From the NCBI GenBank assembly GCA_023014485.1, contig JAJOZX010005514.1, forward strand, positions 129,001-193,000: DNA of 64,000 nucleotides, read 5' to 3'. Made by a program: the position numbers and the translations under genes. Shown piece by piece: positions 10,691 through 20,059 of this stretch (position 1 is its first letter; each line of letters starts with the position of its first letter). The notes beneath the pieces are model-generated. The model had not been told where the DNA came from. It made no database searches and saw only the letters and a list, made by a program, of their open reading frames with translations. This DNA comes from Bathynomus jamesi (lineage: Eukaryota > Arthropoda > Malacostraca > Isopoda > Cirolanidae).

Positions 10691-10915
10691 ATGGGAATAA
10701 GTTGCCGAACAGGTAAAATTTTAAATAAAAAAGAAGCCTCCAGTATTCGAGAACACAGTATAAAATGTAAAACTGATGTCACTTTAGATAATTTTAAAAT
10801 TCTCGGTTGTAATTCTTGTCCTAACTCACTTAGAATTTTGGAATCTCTTTATATTAAAACATTGACCCCTTCTCTAAACGTGGATTCCTCAGCTGTCACT
10901 CTAAATTTTTTATAA
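10691..10915 (+). pseudogene. Penelope-like element, C-terminal coding fragment
   Basis: The frame reads GISCRTGKILNKKEASSI, then REHSIKCKTDVTLDNFKIL, and finishes LESLYIKTLTPSLNVDSS before a TAA stop at 10913-10915. The pattern I-R-x-H-S ... L-x-x-F-x-I-L ... L-x-x-L-E-S-L-x-I ... P-x-L-N is the one I associate with the region around and after the GIY-YIG endonuclease of Penelope-like retroelements. The GIY-YIG core and the reverse transcriptase are absent because the arm begins here. The codons are intact to the natural stop, unlike the left arm copy. Assignment rests on remembered family pattern; a protein profile search would settle it. Confidence 0.72.
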
Positions 10916-11315
10916 ACCCCCCTCCCCAACTCCCCCTCCCCCCTCCCCTATTTTTTATAATCCCCCCTCCCCTAACTTATAACTCCAACCGCCCAACCCA
11001 TAGCTTGTTTCCTGTTTTGTTTTGTTTTAAATTACTCGTGCCTCGGAACCAGCATTGAAAGGTTCGTAGTGTTAATTATTCCATTGTATTAGTGTTAATT
11101 ATTCCAGTGTACTAATTTCAAATTTACTATATGTAATTTAAAAATAGCTTTTTAAATTTCTGGTTAATTTTATATGTAAATTTTTATAACTTTGAATTTA
11201 ACCCTCTTCTTTTAGTCTTTTTAAAATTTGCTTTTACTGAATAGGTTTTATGGAAATTATTTTGTCTTGTTCACATTTATTTATTGATTCTAATTTCATA
11301 TTGTTATTATCTAGC

Positions 11316-11340
11316 CTGATGATGAGCGTATTGCTCGAAA
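11316..11340 (+). ncRNA. Hammerhead-like core motif, right arm
   Basis: Mirror copy of the left-arm motif: CTGATGA, a GAGC/GCTC stem, then GAAAC. The position downstream of a Penelope-like reading frame fits the pseudo-LTR location known for these ribozymes. Stems I and III are not evident by eye. Confidence 0.45.
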
Positions 11341-11410
11341 CGTTGCGCATTAAAGAAGACTTTTCATGGCATTTACATTCCTCCTTGTCATTGGATTTCT
11401 CCTAAATATT

Positions 11411-11443
11411 AAATTGAAACTTTGTAGAAGCAAACCGCATGAC

Positions 11444-11502
<59 letters not shown>

Positions 11503-12668
11503 TATAGGAGATCACAAAAATCTGCTTTTTATTTTCTCGGTATAGACGACATTGATTTAGCCAAGCTTTCTCTACACAAGCCGTATCATAAACAGAAAAC
11601 ATTTATAGAATCTAAAACACAGTTAAGAGTAATCATTCATTATAACACTTTGTAACAAAAAAAATTCAATCAATGCAACGTAAATAGATATAAAATTAAA
11701 CTACGTAAACTCTTTTAACCTTTTAATCGAGGTCATTTCACATGAATAATTTGAATTCACTCTTGAAGTAATTGTATTCTTAGCATTTCATGTTTATCTC
11801 ATTTTAAAATGCTATTAAGATACGACTTTTTCCTACGCACATAATATTTTATGGACTTGAATAACGAACCTTGAGGTTATGATTGCGGTTTATTTTAATC
11901 TTCCGAGAGAACCATGTAAACGCGAGAGATTTAATCTCTGTATTCTGTCTTATGCGGTTTGCAAAGAGGATAAATAAATCAATGTGTTTAACTAACTAAA
12001 CAACGTTTACTGGTTTTTGTACGTAAAAAGATGCTGCTGAGATCTAGCACTCATTAATGATTTTCTATAGATTAATATACTTTTCAGTATCTTTTTATTT
12101 AACAAATTTTCAAACGTTGTTTATTTAATTAAAATAACTAATTATTATTTATTCTTTTTCACGAACTATGAAAATAGAATAGACAGAGGCTTGACAAAAG
12201 TAAATAGACACATTTTTTTTTAAACATTTTTTTTTTATATAAAAGTTTGTAAATAATGCCAAATTTATTGACTCAATAAATGTAAAGGGGAAAGGAATAC
12301 TATTTTAAATATATTGATTCAATTAATTTGTTATTATTTACTGATGTTTATAATCAAACAAAAAAAAAAAATTGAAGAAAACAAAGGTGTCAATTCAAAC
12401 AAATATTGTGCATTTACACATTCAAATTTGTTGATGTGCGTCTTTTATATCAACAGAAAAAGAAATAAAATGCATGTATCGAATTCTTTGTATCCATAAT
12501 TTGCCATTGCATGGTTGATTTTTTGTACGTATGACGTCACAATGGAGGTATCTGTCTATAGTGTCAAACACATTGCTCAAACGAACTTCTACCACGAAAA
12601 ACGAAAATAAAAACGATAATTTAACCTCACCAAATTTCATATATATATATATATATATATACTGTTCA
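11411..12668. other. AT-rich stretch, no recognisable gene
   Basis: Contains a long (TA)n tract at about 11442-11501 and a short one at about 12639-12661. No coding region or known element otherwise. Confidence 0.55.
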
Positions 12669-12874
12669 TCTTTCCACACAATAAAAAAAAATTGGTTGGT
12701 AGATAAATGGGTATCCTGGGTAGCCTAGTGGTTAAGACGCTGGACTGCTGGTGGGACGTGGTTCGGATTCCACGTCAAACTGTGACTCTACGGTAGAGTG
12801 ACAAGGTTGACCTTTGTCAGAATGAACAATTTGGCCAGAAGCAAAACCAAGGCTAACCAAGGTTAACCAAGGTG
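12669..12874 (+). repeat. tRNA-derived SINE (SINE-b)
   Basis: The leader TTCCACACAATAAA is followed by an A-box-like segment (TAGCCTAGTGGTTAAGACGC) and a B-box-like segment (GTGGTTCGGATTCCACGT), the internal RNA polymerase III promoter arrangement of a tRNA-derived SINE. The 3' body carries GAATGAACAATTTGG and ends in AACCAAGG units followed by (TA)n. Sister copies are at 13529-13841 (fuller), 61869-62066 (minus strand) and 9093-9200 (fragment). Confidence 0.82.
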
Positions 12875-12876
<2 letters not shown>

Positions 12877-12926
<50 letters not shown>

Positions 12927-13471
12927 TGAGAGAGAGAGAGAGAGCGAGATTAAAATTCCGATTACAGTACAGGAAAATTGCAGAATAACCTCAAATTACA
13001 CTCAAATTAAAAGTTTTTACCAGGTTAACGATGCGTCATCAACAAGACATTCCATCGATAAGTTTTTTTTTAAGATTACGTTAAGTTAGGTTAGGTTGTT
13101 AGATTAGATTAAGTTTGGTTTTACTACAATATCGATGAGATTTCTCGTGGACGGAATGTCTGTATACAGTGTTCGTTCAATTTTACGGCAATATTTTACT
13201 TAAGCTTTTCTTTTATTTACTGAAGTAGATTTTATTAAAAAGAAAACAAACATACGTGCCTTTGATGTTGATTATCGTAGTTTTGTCTCCATTCGTCAAA
13301 TGGTGTTACCTCAAGATTATTTTATTTATTTTTTCTGGGGTCCTCCTTCAGTCATCCATCCCTCACAGATCGATCAAAACACCCACCACGGACCGAATTT
13401 GAAGTGGTACTGAGAACAGTGACTGAATTCGGTGTCCTTTTGTATAGTTAATGAATAACTCCTCCTTCCCG

Positions 13472-13528
<57 letters not shown>
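12877..13528. other. Microsatellites and unassigned sequence
   Basis: (TA)n at about 12877-12921 followed by (GA)n, and a long (TA)n at about 13471-13527. Around 13076-13110 there is a GTTAGGTTAGGTT motif but no array, so I do not read it as telomeric. No gene seen. Confidence 0.55.
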
Positions 13529-13531
<3 letters not shown>

Positions 13532-13841
13532 CTTGGTAATGGTTAGCATCACGACTACGAATCCATCAGACCCGGGTTCGATTCCTGGTGACGGTAGCTA
13601 ACCCAGCTTATCCTTCCACACAATAAAAACTGATTGGTAGATAAATGGGTACCCTGGAGAGCCTAGTGGTTAAAGATGCTGGGCTGCTGATCCGGGCAAG
13701 GACTTCGTAATTTCTGACCACCCGTGGTGGGTCGTGGCTCGGATTCCACGTTAAGCTGTAGGTCTAAGGTGGAGCAACAAGCTTGACTTTCGTTAGAATG
13801 AACAATTCGGGCGGAAGCAAAACCAAGGTTAACAAAGGTTC
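13529..13841 (+). repeat. Composite (dimeric) tRNA-derived SINE
   Basis: The first unit (about 13533-13600) has an A-box-like TGGTAATGGTTAGCATC and a perfect B-box GGGTTCGATTCC. It runs through ACCCAGCTTATCC into the leader TTCCACACAATAAA of a second unit, which has its own A-box-like CCTAGTGGTTAAAGATGC and B-box-like GTGGCTCGGATTCCACG. The minus-strand copy near 62050 preserves the same AACCCAGCT junction, so the two units belong to one family and did not meet by chance here. Confidence 0.75.
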
Positions 13842-13997
13842 TAAAATTCCAGTAAAAAATAAAGATATAAATGAAGGAAATATTCTAGAATGTACATTCA
13901 TCTACAGTACTCTACTCTGCTTTTTCACTTCTTCATATTTCCTTGTGAGTGTGCATCATTTAGCAATTTCACGTGTGTAATTGTGAAATTCATCTTA

Positions 13998-14020
13998 ATA
14001 TATATATATATATATATATA
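13998..14020. repeat. (TA)n microsatellite at LINE 3' end
   Basis: A TA run directly following the ACATAAGGTA-type 3' tail of the minus-strand LINE fragment at 14021-14420. Confidence 0.85.
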
Positions 14021-14420
14021 CCTTAACTTACCTTATGTACCTTATGTTGTTTCGTGCGTTAGTTTCTCTTCACACGGAGGTCAAGCTGGTGGCCCCGCCT
14101 GTAGGTCTGGCTTGGTGGAGGAGCGAATTGCTTTCTTGCGCTCTCCACCGTACATAGCCAGGCACGCCCGGCTCATCTGGTACCGTCCTGAGCCAGGCAT
14201 CCAGTCTTCTCTTGAAGACTTCAACTTTGACGCCCGTTACGTTTCTGAGGTCCTTTGGAAGCTGGTTGAAAAGCCTTGGCCCCCTGACAACCAAGCTATT
14301 TTCCTTCAGAGTTGAAGAGGTCCCTTGTCGGGCCTTTAATTTGGGAACACTAAACATTTTGCCTTTCCTATTTTCCAGTGCTGTTTGAATGGTAATTGGG
14401 TTTAGTTTTAGGTTTAGGGC
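14021..14420 (-). pseudogene. CR1-like LINE, 3' end only (LINE-A copy 1)
   Basis: The minus strand encodes VPKLKARQGTSSTLKEN, then LVVRGPRLFNQLPKDLRN and ends near SLTSV. This is the post-reverse-transcriptase C-terminal region of the LINE whose longer copy lies at 32484-35345 (same residues at 35030-35311). The copy is truncated at its 5' end at about 14420, where a plus-strand LINE of another family begins. The 3' untranslated part (GTTTCGTGCG complement) ends in short repeats and (TA)n. 5' truncation is the normal outcome of target-primed reverse transcription. Non-functional. Confidence 0.85.
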
Positions 14421-15241
14421 AATGTACTATCCGAGTGTTTTGGCTCCTCTTGCGGGGTGAGACAAGGCTCCTTGCTCTCCCATATGCTGTTTAATGTGCA
14501 TATTGACGGATTAATTGCTTCACTTAACGTGGCAACAGTGGGATGTTGTATAGATAACACAAGGATAAATAACTTAGTTTATGCCGATGATATGGTGTTA
14601 ATATGTCCCTCTGTTAAAGGTCTGGATCGGCTACTAAAAGTCTGCGAAGAGTATTCGCAGAAACATGATATTCTTTTTAATGTTACAAAAACTAAGGTTA
14701 TGCAATTTCATCCTAAAAGCTGTAATCAACCAGCTGATATAAGGTTTAAAATGAATGGTGAAGTATGATAATTGAGAAAGTACAAGAGTTTAAGTATTTG
14801 GGTCAAACTATTACCAGCTCCTTGAGTGATGACTCGGATATAAGAAAACAATCTCGAAGCCTGTGTGCTAAAGCGAATATGACCATAAGGAACTTTCGAT
14901 TCTGTACAAGTAAAGCTAAAGACACTCTCTTTCGTACTTTCTGCAGTAATATATACGGACAGCAACTGTGGGTGAATTATAAAAAAGGTTCTGGCAGAAC
15001 CCTAAATTTGCTGTACAACAGGTCGTTTAGACTCTTACATAAATTAACCCCGAGATGCTCAGCTTCGCAAATGTTTGCTACCCGCAATGTCCCGAACTTC
15101 CCGGAGGTAACAAGACGTGCTCAATACAGTCTAATGCAAAGCATTAAAAAGTCAACCAACCCGATCATCCAAGCTATCCATGAGTCCTTCCATTTATCCT
15201 CTAAGCTATGGACTTCATGGTACGAAAACGTCTGTCTGTAG
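14421..15241 (+). pseudogene. LINE-B reverse transcriptase, C-terminal part
   Basis: The fragment reads CGVRQGSLLSHMLFN, then the polymerase box LVYADDMVLI, then IEKVQEFKYLGQTITSS and a long C-terminal region ending WTSWYENVCL with a TAG stop at 15239-15241. The YADD motif is the catalytic site of the reverse transcriptase. The copy starts within the palm domain; the endonuclease, fingers and ORF1 are missing. One frameshift lies near 14766 (after MNGEV). The parallel minus-strand copy at 38648-41639 supplies the missing N-terminal parts. I cannot name the clade with confidence. Confidence 0.9.
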
Positions 15242-15322
15242 CTCCACTTAACTTCAACATTACAGTATTATTTCTAATCAATTGTATATATTTCTATCCT
15301 TAGTATATGAACTGTCATTGTA

Positions 15323-15912
15323 AAGGGTGATCCAGAGAAATGGGACCCAAAAGAAACCCCTGTAACTCTTAAAGTATAAGTCCTTTTATAAAATCATACG
15401 CATCATTCGAAAGAGGATAGTTACAAGTTTGTACAGGATTGTATAGGTTTTGACAATACAAGACAAGATAAGATACAAAACAAAATAAAAGTGTTAGTTA
15501 AAACTAACCCTTCAAGATGACTGCATGGACTGTGGAACAGCTGCGTTTCATAACTGAGCAATATTATGAGCATGGAAGAAGTGTAGTTTCAGCTCAAAGA
15601 TCTTTCAAGACAAATTTTCAGATGTCAAAATCACCTTCTAAGAGCTGAAACTACACTTCTTCCATGCTCATAATATTGCTCAGTTATGAAACGCAGCTGT
15701 TCCACAGTCCATGCAGTCATCTTGAAGGGTTAGTTTTAACTAACACTTTTATTTTGTTTTGTATCTTATCTTGTCTTGTATTGTCAAAACCTATACAATC
15801 CTGTACAAACTTGTAACTATCCTCTTTCGAATGATTCGTATGATTTTAAAAGGACTTATACTTTAAGAGTTACAGGGGTTTCTTTTGGGTCCCATTTCTC
15901 TGGATCACCCTT
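15323..15912. mobile_element. Foldback MITE derived from a Tc1/mariner-type 5' end
   Basis: Two arms of about 270 bp (15323-15595 and 15641-15912) mirror each other around a short spacer. The ends read AAGGGTGATCC and its complement, flanked by TA at 15321-15322 and 15913-15914. The empty site TA is at 38567-38568 in the sister LINE. Each arm carries the start of a transposase-like frame (MTAWTVEQLRFITEQYY), in opposite orientations. The whole element is therefore a head-to-head duplication of the 5' end of a Tc1/mariner-type transposon. Confidence 0.9.
15517..15639 (+). pseudogene. Transposase N-terminal fragment in foldback arm
   Basis: From the ATG at 15517 the frame reads MTAWTVEQLRFITEQYY, then EHGRSVVSAQRSFKTNF, which is the N-terminal helix-turn-helix start typical of a mariner-like transposase group (W-T-x-E-x-x-x-F-x-x-x-x-Y). 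It is cut off after about 41 residues at the foldback centre. The opposite arm holds the same start on the minus strand (about 15719 downwards). No catalytic domain remains. Confidence 0.75.
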
Positions 15913-15934
15913 TATTAATAATATTTGTCATATG

Positions 15935-16982
15935 CAGTGGCGTACTAAGAGGGGTGCGAGGGGGGCGGTCCGCCCTGGGTGACAGCCAGGAGGGGGGTGC
16001 CATCGGGAGAGTTGAAATACCAGTACAAGTTTTCAAACCAAATGAAAAATTCGCCAAAGTAAGAAAAAAAATGTAAAAATGTTCAAACTATTACAACAGC
16101 TTAATGTTAATTTCCACTATAAAATAAATTTTTATTTTTATTGGCAATACAAAATTTACAAACGAAAAATTAAATACAGTATTTGATAAAAATTACATCG
16201 AAAGGCTGTTTATAAATGCATCGTCGTGATGTTATAATACCCGGTAAATGCATCGTAGTGATGTTATAATAAATGCATCGTCGTGATGTTATAGAAACTC
16301 ATGTTTATGAATGGTGGTCCCTGTGACTACTGGTTATCAGTAAAAAGACAGGAAAGTCACACTTTGCACTAAACTTTAGACTTGACTTTTTTCCTACAAC
16401 CATGACTACTGAAGTAACGATGATGTGTATGACTGAGTGAGTTTTTTTATGATGACTATGTGGTGATCTTACGATGGTGGTGGTGATATGACTGCATGAT
16501 TTTTTTAATGCAACTACAGGGTGATGTTAAGACAGAGAGGGTGATGATGTGACTGCATGGAGATGTGTTTATGGTTACATGCTTAATATAGTAAACACTG
16601 TTTACCGACAACACCGACAAGATTGACAAATCTAGCTTTACTTTCAATTGAACATGAATATGCAAAGAAGATGAATTTTGATGAGGTCATTGATCAGTTT
16701 GCAGAAATTAAGGCTCGAAAGCAGAGACTGTGAATCCTCTATATTTACCTTTGAAGAATAGGCTGAGCGTTGAGGCTGGATTTCCTGTGTTTTTTGTATA
16801 AAATAAAATGCAGTATTACCTGTTCACTGAATTTTTAATGTCCTGCATTTTTCTTATTTCCAATTTACTTATGACAGTACTGTACTGTTTAAAAATCTAC
16901 TTGCAAATATAATATATTTTTCTGTGTGCTTAAATTTTAAAATTATTTATGGGGGGTGCCAAATACTTTAGGTACGCCCCTG
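15935..16982 (+). mobile_element. Non-autonomous hAT element (1.05 kb)
   Basis: The ends are CAGTGGCGTACTAAG and the complement of CAGGGGCGTACCTAAAG, flanked by 8-bp duplications GTCATATG (15927-15934) and GTCATTTG (16983-16990; one mismatch). The empty site is at 38547-38554 in the sister LINE. Inside are three copies of an AATGCATCGT(C/A)GTGATG unit at about 16215-16295 and a transposase C-terminal relic. hAT transposons make 8-bp duplications, and CAGTGGCGTA-type ends are common in that superfamily. Confidence 0.92.
16611..16733 (+). pseudogene. hAT transposase C-terminal relic
   Basis: The frame TRLTNLALLSIEHEYAKKM followed by NFDEVIDQFAEIKARKQRL ends in a TGA stop at 16731-16733. The L-x-x-L-A-L-L-S-I-E block is the extreme C-terminal end of the hAT dimerisation region, as in ZMYM-type hAT proteins. 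Compare LDALSLLSIEADVL at 33548-33590 and ISGLALMSIEKDLL at 29266-29310. The rest of the transposase has been lost. Confidence 0.8.
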
Positions 16983-17040
16983 GTCATTTGGACTATAGTC
17001 TGCCAATAAACCTTTTCATTTTCATTTCATTTTCATTTTC

Positions 17041-17505
17041 ATATGCTCGAAACGTCGCGGTTAGCGAACATTTGAGAGGCTGAGCATCTTGGAGGTAACT
17101 TATGCAGCAGCCCATAAGACCTGTCGTAAAACAAATTAAGGGTTCTGCAGAGCCATTTTTTATAATTAACCCAGAGTTGCTGCCTATAAATATTAATGCA
17201 GAAATTACGAAAAAGAGTGTCTTCAGCTTCGCTTGTACAGAATTTGAAGTTCCTTAAAATCATGTTTGCTTCAGCATAGTAACTTCAATATTGTTTCCTT
17301 ATGTCTGAGTCGTCACTGAAGGAGATGGTGATAGTTTGACCCAGATATTTGAGTTCTTGTACCCACTCTATTGGTTCGTCTTTCATTTTGAAAATAATAT
17401 TAACTATTTGGTTTGAGCTTTTAGGGTGGAATTGCATAACCTTATTTTTAGTAACATTAAAATTAATGTCATGGTTCTGTGAATATGATTCACAAATTTA
17501 AACTC
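17041..17505 (-). pseudogene. LINE-B fragment, minus strand, diverged
   Basis: On the minus strand it reads MILRNFKFCTSEAEDTLF, then NIYRQQLWVNYKK and LHKLPPRCSASQMFANRDV. These correspond to the region after the reverse transcriptase of LINE-B (compare 14880-15095). It has more substitutions and frameshifts than the adjacent plus-strand copy and directly abuts that copy's 3' tail in opposite orientation. It has no intact domain. Confidence 0.85.
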
Positions 17506-18162
17506 ATACATGCACTGATTATACGATTTATTTTAAATTGTAGGCAAACTTTGACATTTCAAACAATCAAAATGAAAATAAAGTTTTTAATTTAGTTTTG
17601 ATTGGGATATTAAAAGTGAAGACTTTAAATTTATTTCAATAAAATAATGTCCACCACATTACGAAAACACTCCCCCAGAAAAAAGTAGTGTCGGTAGAGA
17701 ACTTTGGTAGTTACAAAAACACCTTTGCGGACCGCAGAGAATATTAACTGGTGACCCTTGCTCTACCCTCTTGGCTTAACATTAATATAAAATCTTTTAC
17801 ATTATTTTACACGTCTCTTGAATATTCTTCTTTTTATAACATTTAGCACGTATTTTATTGGCTATATATTATATATATATATTTTTTTTTTAGCTGAAAT
17901 ATAAAAGCTGAAAATATCATAGTTATTAAGTCTATGCTGTAGCCTGTAAGTCTACCGTAAGTTTAATTAAAAGAAAATTTATTTCATATATTTAAATTAC
18001 TGTATACATAATGAAAATATTAATTTGATTTTACAACCTATAAAATAATTTATTAAAACTATATATTAATTTTCTATGTAAACAAATTTTCTACTATATA
18101 CAAAAATCAAATCAAATTCGTTTCATTTATTTGTTTATTATTATTTTTTGTTTATTTTATTA

Positions 18163-18200
<38 letters not shown>

Positions 18201-18740
18201 TATTTCATTACAAAGAGATACGGAATCCATGCGCAGTGAAGGAGGATAAATTTAAGGCAAAGCAATAGCATGCTTCTTTAGCTTCTGGTGAGGCATAAAA
18301 ATTCATTATAAACAAGACTGGAGACCCAGCATTAGGTTTATTATAGGAAAAAATATGTTCACTAACACGTTTGGTTGCAACGGTTAGCTGTGCACTGGCA
18401 ATAGTACTCTGTCTGGCCCGCGATACTGTGGTTACTTTGACCGATTGAGAAAAGTGAATTGTTCGTAAATTTCACGGAAGTTAAACGCGGATGACTCGGG
18501 ACTAAAAAGGAATAAAACTTGTGTCTGTATCGAATTCAAGGTTCATAAGAAAATTCGGAGGATAAACCCTTCAATCTTCTTTACGCCAGTGAAGAAATGC
18601 TTCATAGGAAAGAGCTCTGAGTAGCGTTCAGCAGAAAAAGTCATTCGTAGTTCTGTAGCTTTCTGAACCTTTGGGGCAAAACTGATTTCATGCCTTTGCG
18701 TGTCCTAATGATACAGAGTCCCACCAGTATAAAATGGCAC
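17506..18740. other. AT-rich stretch, no recognisable gene
   Basis: Contains (TTA)n-like runs at about 18150-18200 and otherwise unassigned sequence. Confidence 0.5.
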
Positions 18741-18759
18741 CCTTGTAAGAAAAGTAAAT

Positions 18760-19605
18760 CTGATTGTAGCACATAACTTAGGCCTAGGCCCGCAAATAAT
18801 TTTTCCATGTTCGTTGAGGCTACGAGATTATGTAACATGGCATGGTCAATATTTTTCGAAAGTTCGGTTACACTTTCCTTTTCAGTTGTATCACATATAG
18901 GAGGAGGTCTTTGTCTTCGCAGTTGAAGGTCAAGGTGCTTCCAAACGTGTTCAGTAGCATGGCATGGTTTCTAGGTTCCATGCAGGAAAGAACGCGCAGC
19001 TCTTCTTCGCCCCTTCCAGTGGGCAGTAGCTTTTATGGAGTGGCATGCGGCATAATCGTCCTGCAGTAAATTAGTAAATTTAACTGCAAAACACCCTTTT
19101 GGAACAATGAAATTAGCTGATTCTTAAGAAAGGGTATGCATTTAACAGAATTGATAAGATATGTATCAATGAATATCAGATTAGTTTTTCAAGCATGCCA
19201 ACTCTCTACCTAGTAACATTATAGTGAAACCTCTACAAACAGTATTCTTAAAATATATGAGTAACCATTCTTCTTACCCATGTACGCCTGTTCGGCGTAT
19301 ATTCATTACAGTGAGTTCGTCCGAGGACAGAACAAACCTCCAAAATGCCATAGATTTCTGTATTATCTCGATTCATCTTAATTTTCCATTTGTATCGATG
19401 GCTGTACGAGGGGGATTCGCCGAGTTACCTGTCCATTGTAATCTACGAGTAGTTTATGCAGTTAACTTTGAGGTTCTCCTTGTGACAAACTGACATTATT
19501 TGCAATATCTACAAACCTTCTGCGGGGATCGAATCTTATTCGGCGAGCGACAGATCTAGGGTTCTTTGTGTTCATTCTGTAACAACTGTAACAGTTCTGG
19601 TTGAT
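18760..19605 (-). pseudogene. Decayed Tc1-like transposase
   Basis: Read on the minus strand, blocks from a Tc1-like transposase appear in order but in several frames. An N-terminal-side segment is NTKNPRSVARRIRFDPRRR (about 19575-19515). The first catalytic block is GGFVLSSDELTV (about 19345-19310). The second is LQDDYAACHS (about 19070-19040). The third acid lies in ATEHVWKHLDLQLRRQRPPP (about 18958-18900), followed by ICDTTEKESVTELSKN and AMLHNLVASTNMEKLF (to about 18780). E-H-V-W-x-x-L and the second block are typical of Tc1-like DDE proteins. Many stops and frameshifts separate the blocks. Its N-terminal end abuts the giant palindrome that starts at 19612. Inverted repeats were not found. 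Confidence 0.75.
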
Positions 19606-19679
19606 ATCACAGTAGTAGCATGACCGCAAAATGCAAGAGTGCAGGAATGTTGCAAATGTTACATAATGTTGCAAGAGTG

Positions 19680-19965
19680 CCACCCCACCCCCCTTTGTTA
19701 CAAGGCACCCGCACCCCCCTTGGTGCCAACCCCACCCCCTTTGTTGCCAACCCCAAAATGGGGTTGCAAGGGGTATGCAACTTGGAGGCATCCCCCAAGC
19801 TGAACCCCCCAAAGGGGCAGAGAAAGGAAGAGGGGGAGCCTCTTTGGGGGAGAAGGTGGGACGGCCTCAACCCCCAAAGGGGCAGAGAAAGGAAGAGGGG
19901 AGCCTCTTTGGGGGAGAAGGTGAGACGGCCTCACCCCTCAAAGGGGCAGAGAGAGAGAGAGAGAG
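19680..19965. repeat. C/G-rich tandem segment in left arm
   Basis: A unit of about 65 bp containing CCCCAAAGGGGCAGAG and CCTCTTTGGGGGAGAAGG is repeated about 2.5 times between 19805 and 19965, preceded by CACCCCCC-type repeats. The mirror segment at 23545-23705 has fewer units, so the arms have diverged in copy number. A (GA)n run at about 19950-19967 corresponds to a longer (TC)n at 23514-23553. Confidence 0.85.
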
Positions 19966-20059
19966 AGGTGGAGGGAACCCAGAGGAAAGGTGTTCGCTTG
20001 GCTACTGCCAAGCTCATATGAGTCCTTCAGCCACCCCGCCGCTCTCTTATAGGCCCCTA

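Larger units (their letters stand above)
9933..11410. mobile_element. Palindrome of two inverted Penelope-like 3' ends
   Basis: The left arm is 9933-10645 and the right arm is 10683-11410, joined by a 37-bp spacer. The arms match along essentially their whole length but differ by scattered substitutions and small indels. For example, the right arm has one extra G at about 10805. Each arm carries, reading outward from the centre, the C-terminal coding end of a Penelope-like element, a C/G-rich segment, an untranslated region, and a CTGATGA...GAAAC motif. The arrangement is head to head at the centre. Arm divergence argues against a simple assembly artefact. Target duplication is unclear because both flanks are AT-rich. 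Confidence 0.85.
14421..17040 (+). mobile_element. LINE-B copy 1 (5'-truncated), with two nested insertions
   Basis: This copy matches the 3' third of the minus-strand LINE at 38514-42800. It runs from the reverse-transcriptase core to the TTTTCA-repeat tail near 17040. Its 3' untranslated region is interrupted by a TA-target foldback (15323-15912) and by a hAT (15935-16982). Both junctions can be resolved exactly because the other copy keeps the empty sites. Confidence 0.9.

Noticed and set aside
13080..13110. Telomeric TTAGG repeats
   Set aside because: Only two or three imperfect GTTAGG units occur; there is no array.
16215..16295. CRISPR-like direct repeats
   Set aside because: Three near-identical units with almost no spacers inside a hAT element in eukaryotic DNA; a minisatellite, not a CRISPR array.
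17040..17060. Hammerhead-like GAAACGTCG
   Set aside because: Only the GAAAC portion is present, with no CTGATGA box upstream; it falls in a LINE junction.
18842..19069. Plus-strand 75-codon ORF
   Set aside because: The opposite strand carries the recognisable Tc1-like blocks (LQDDYAACHS, TEHVWKHL), so this frame is a shadow.
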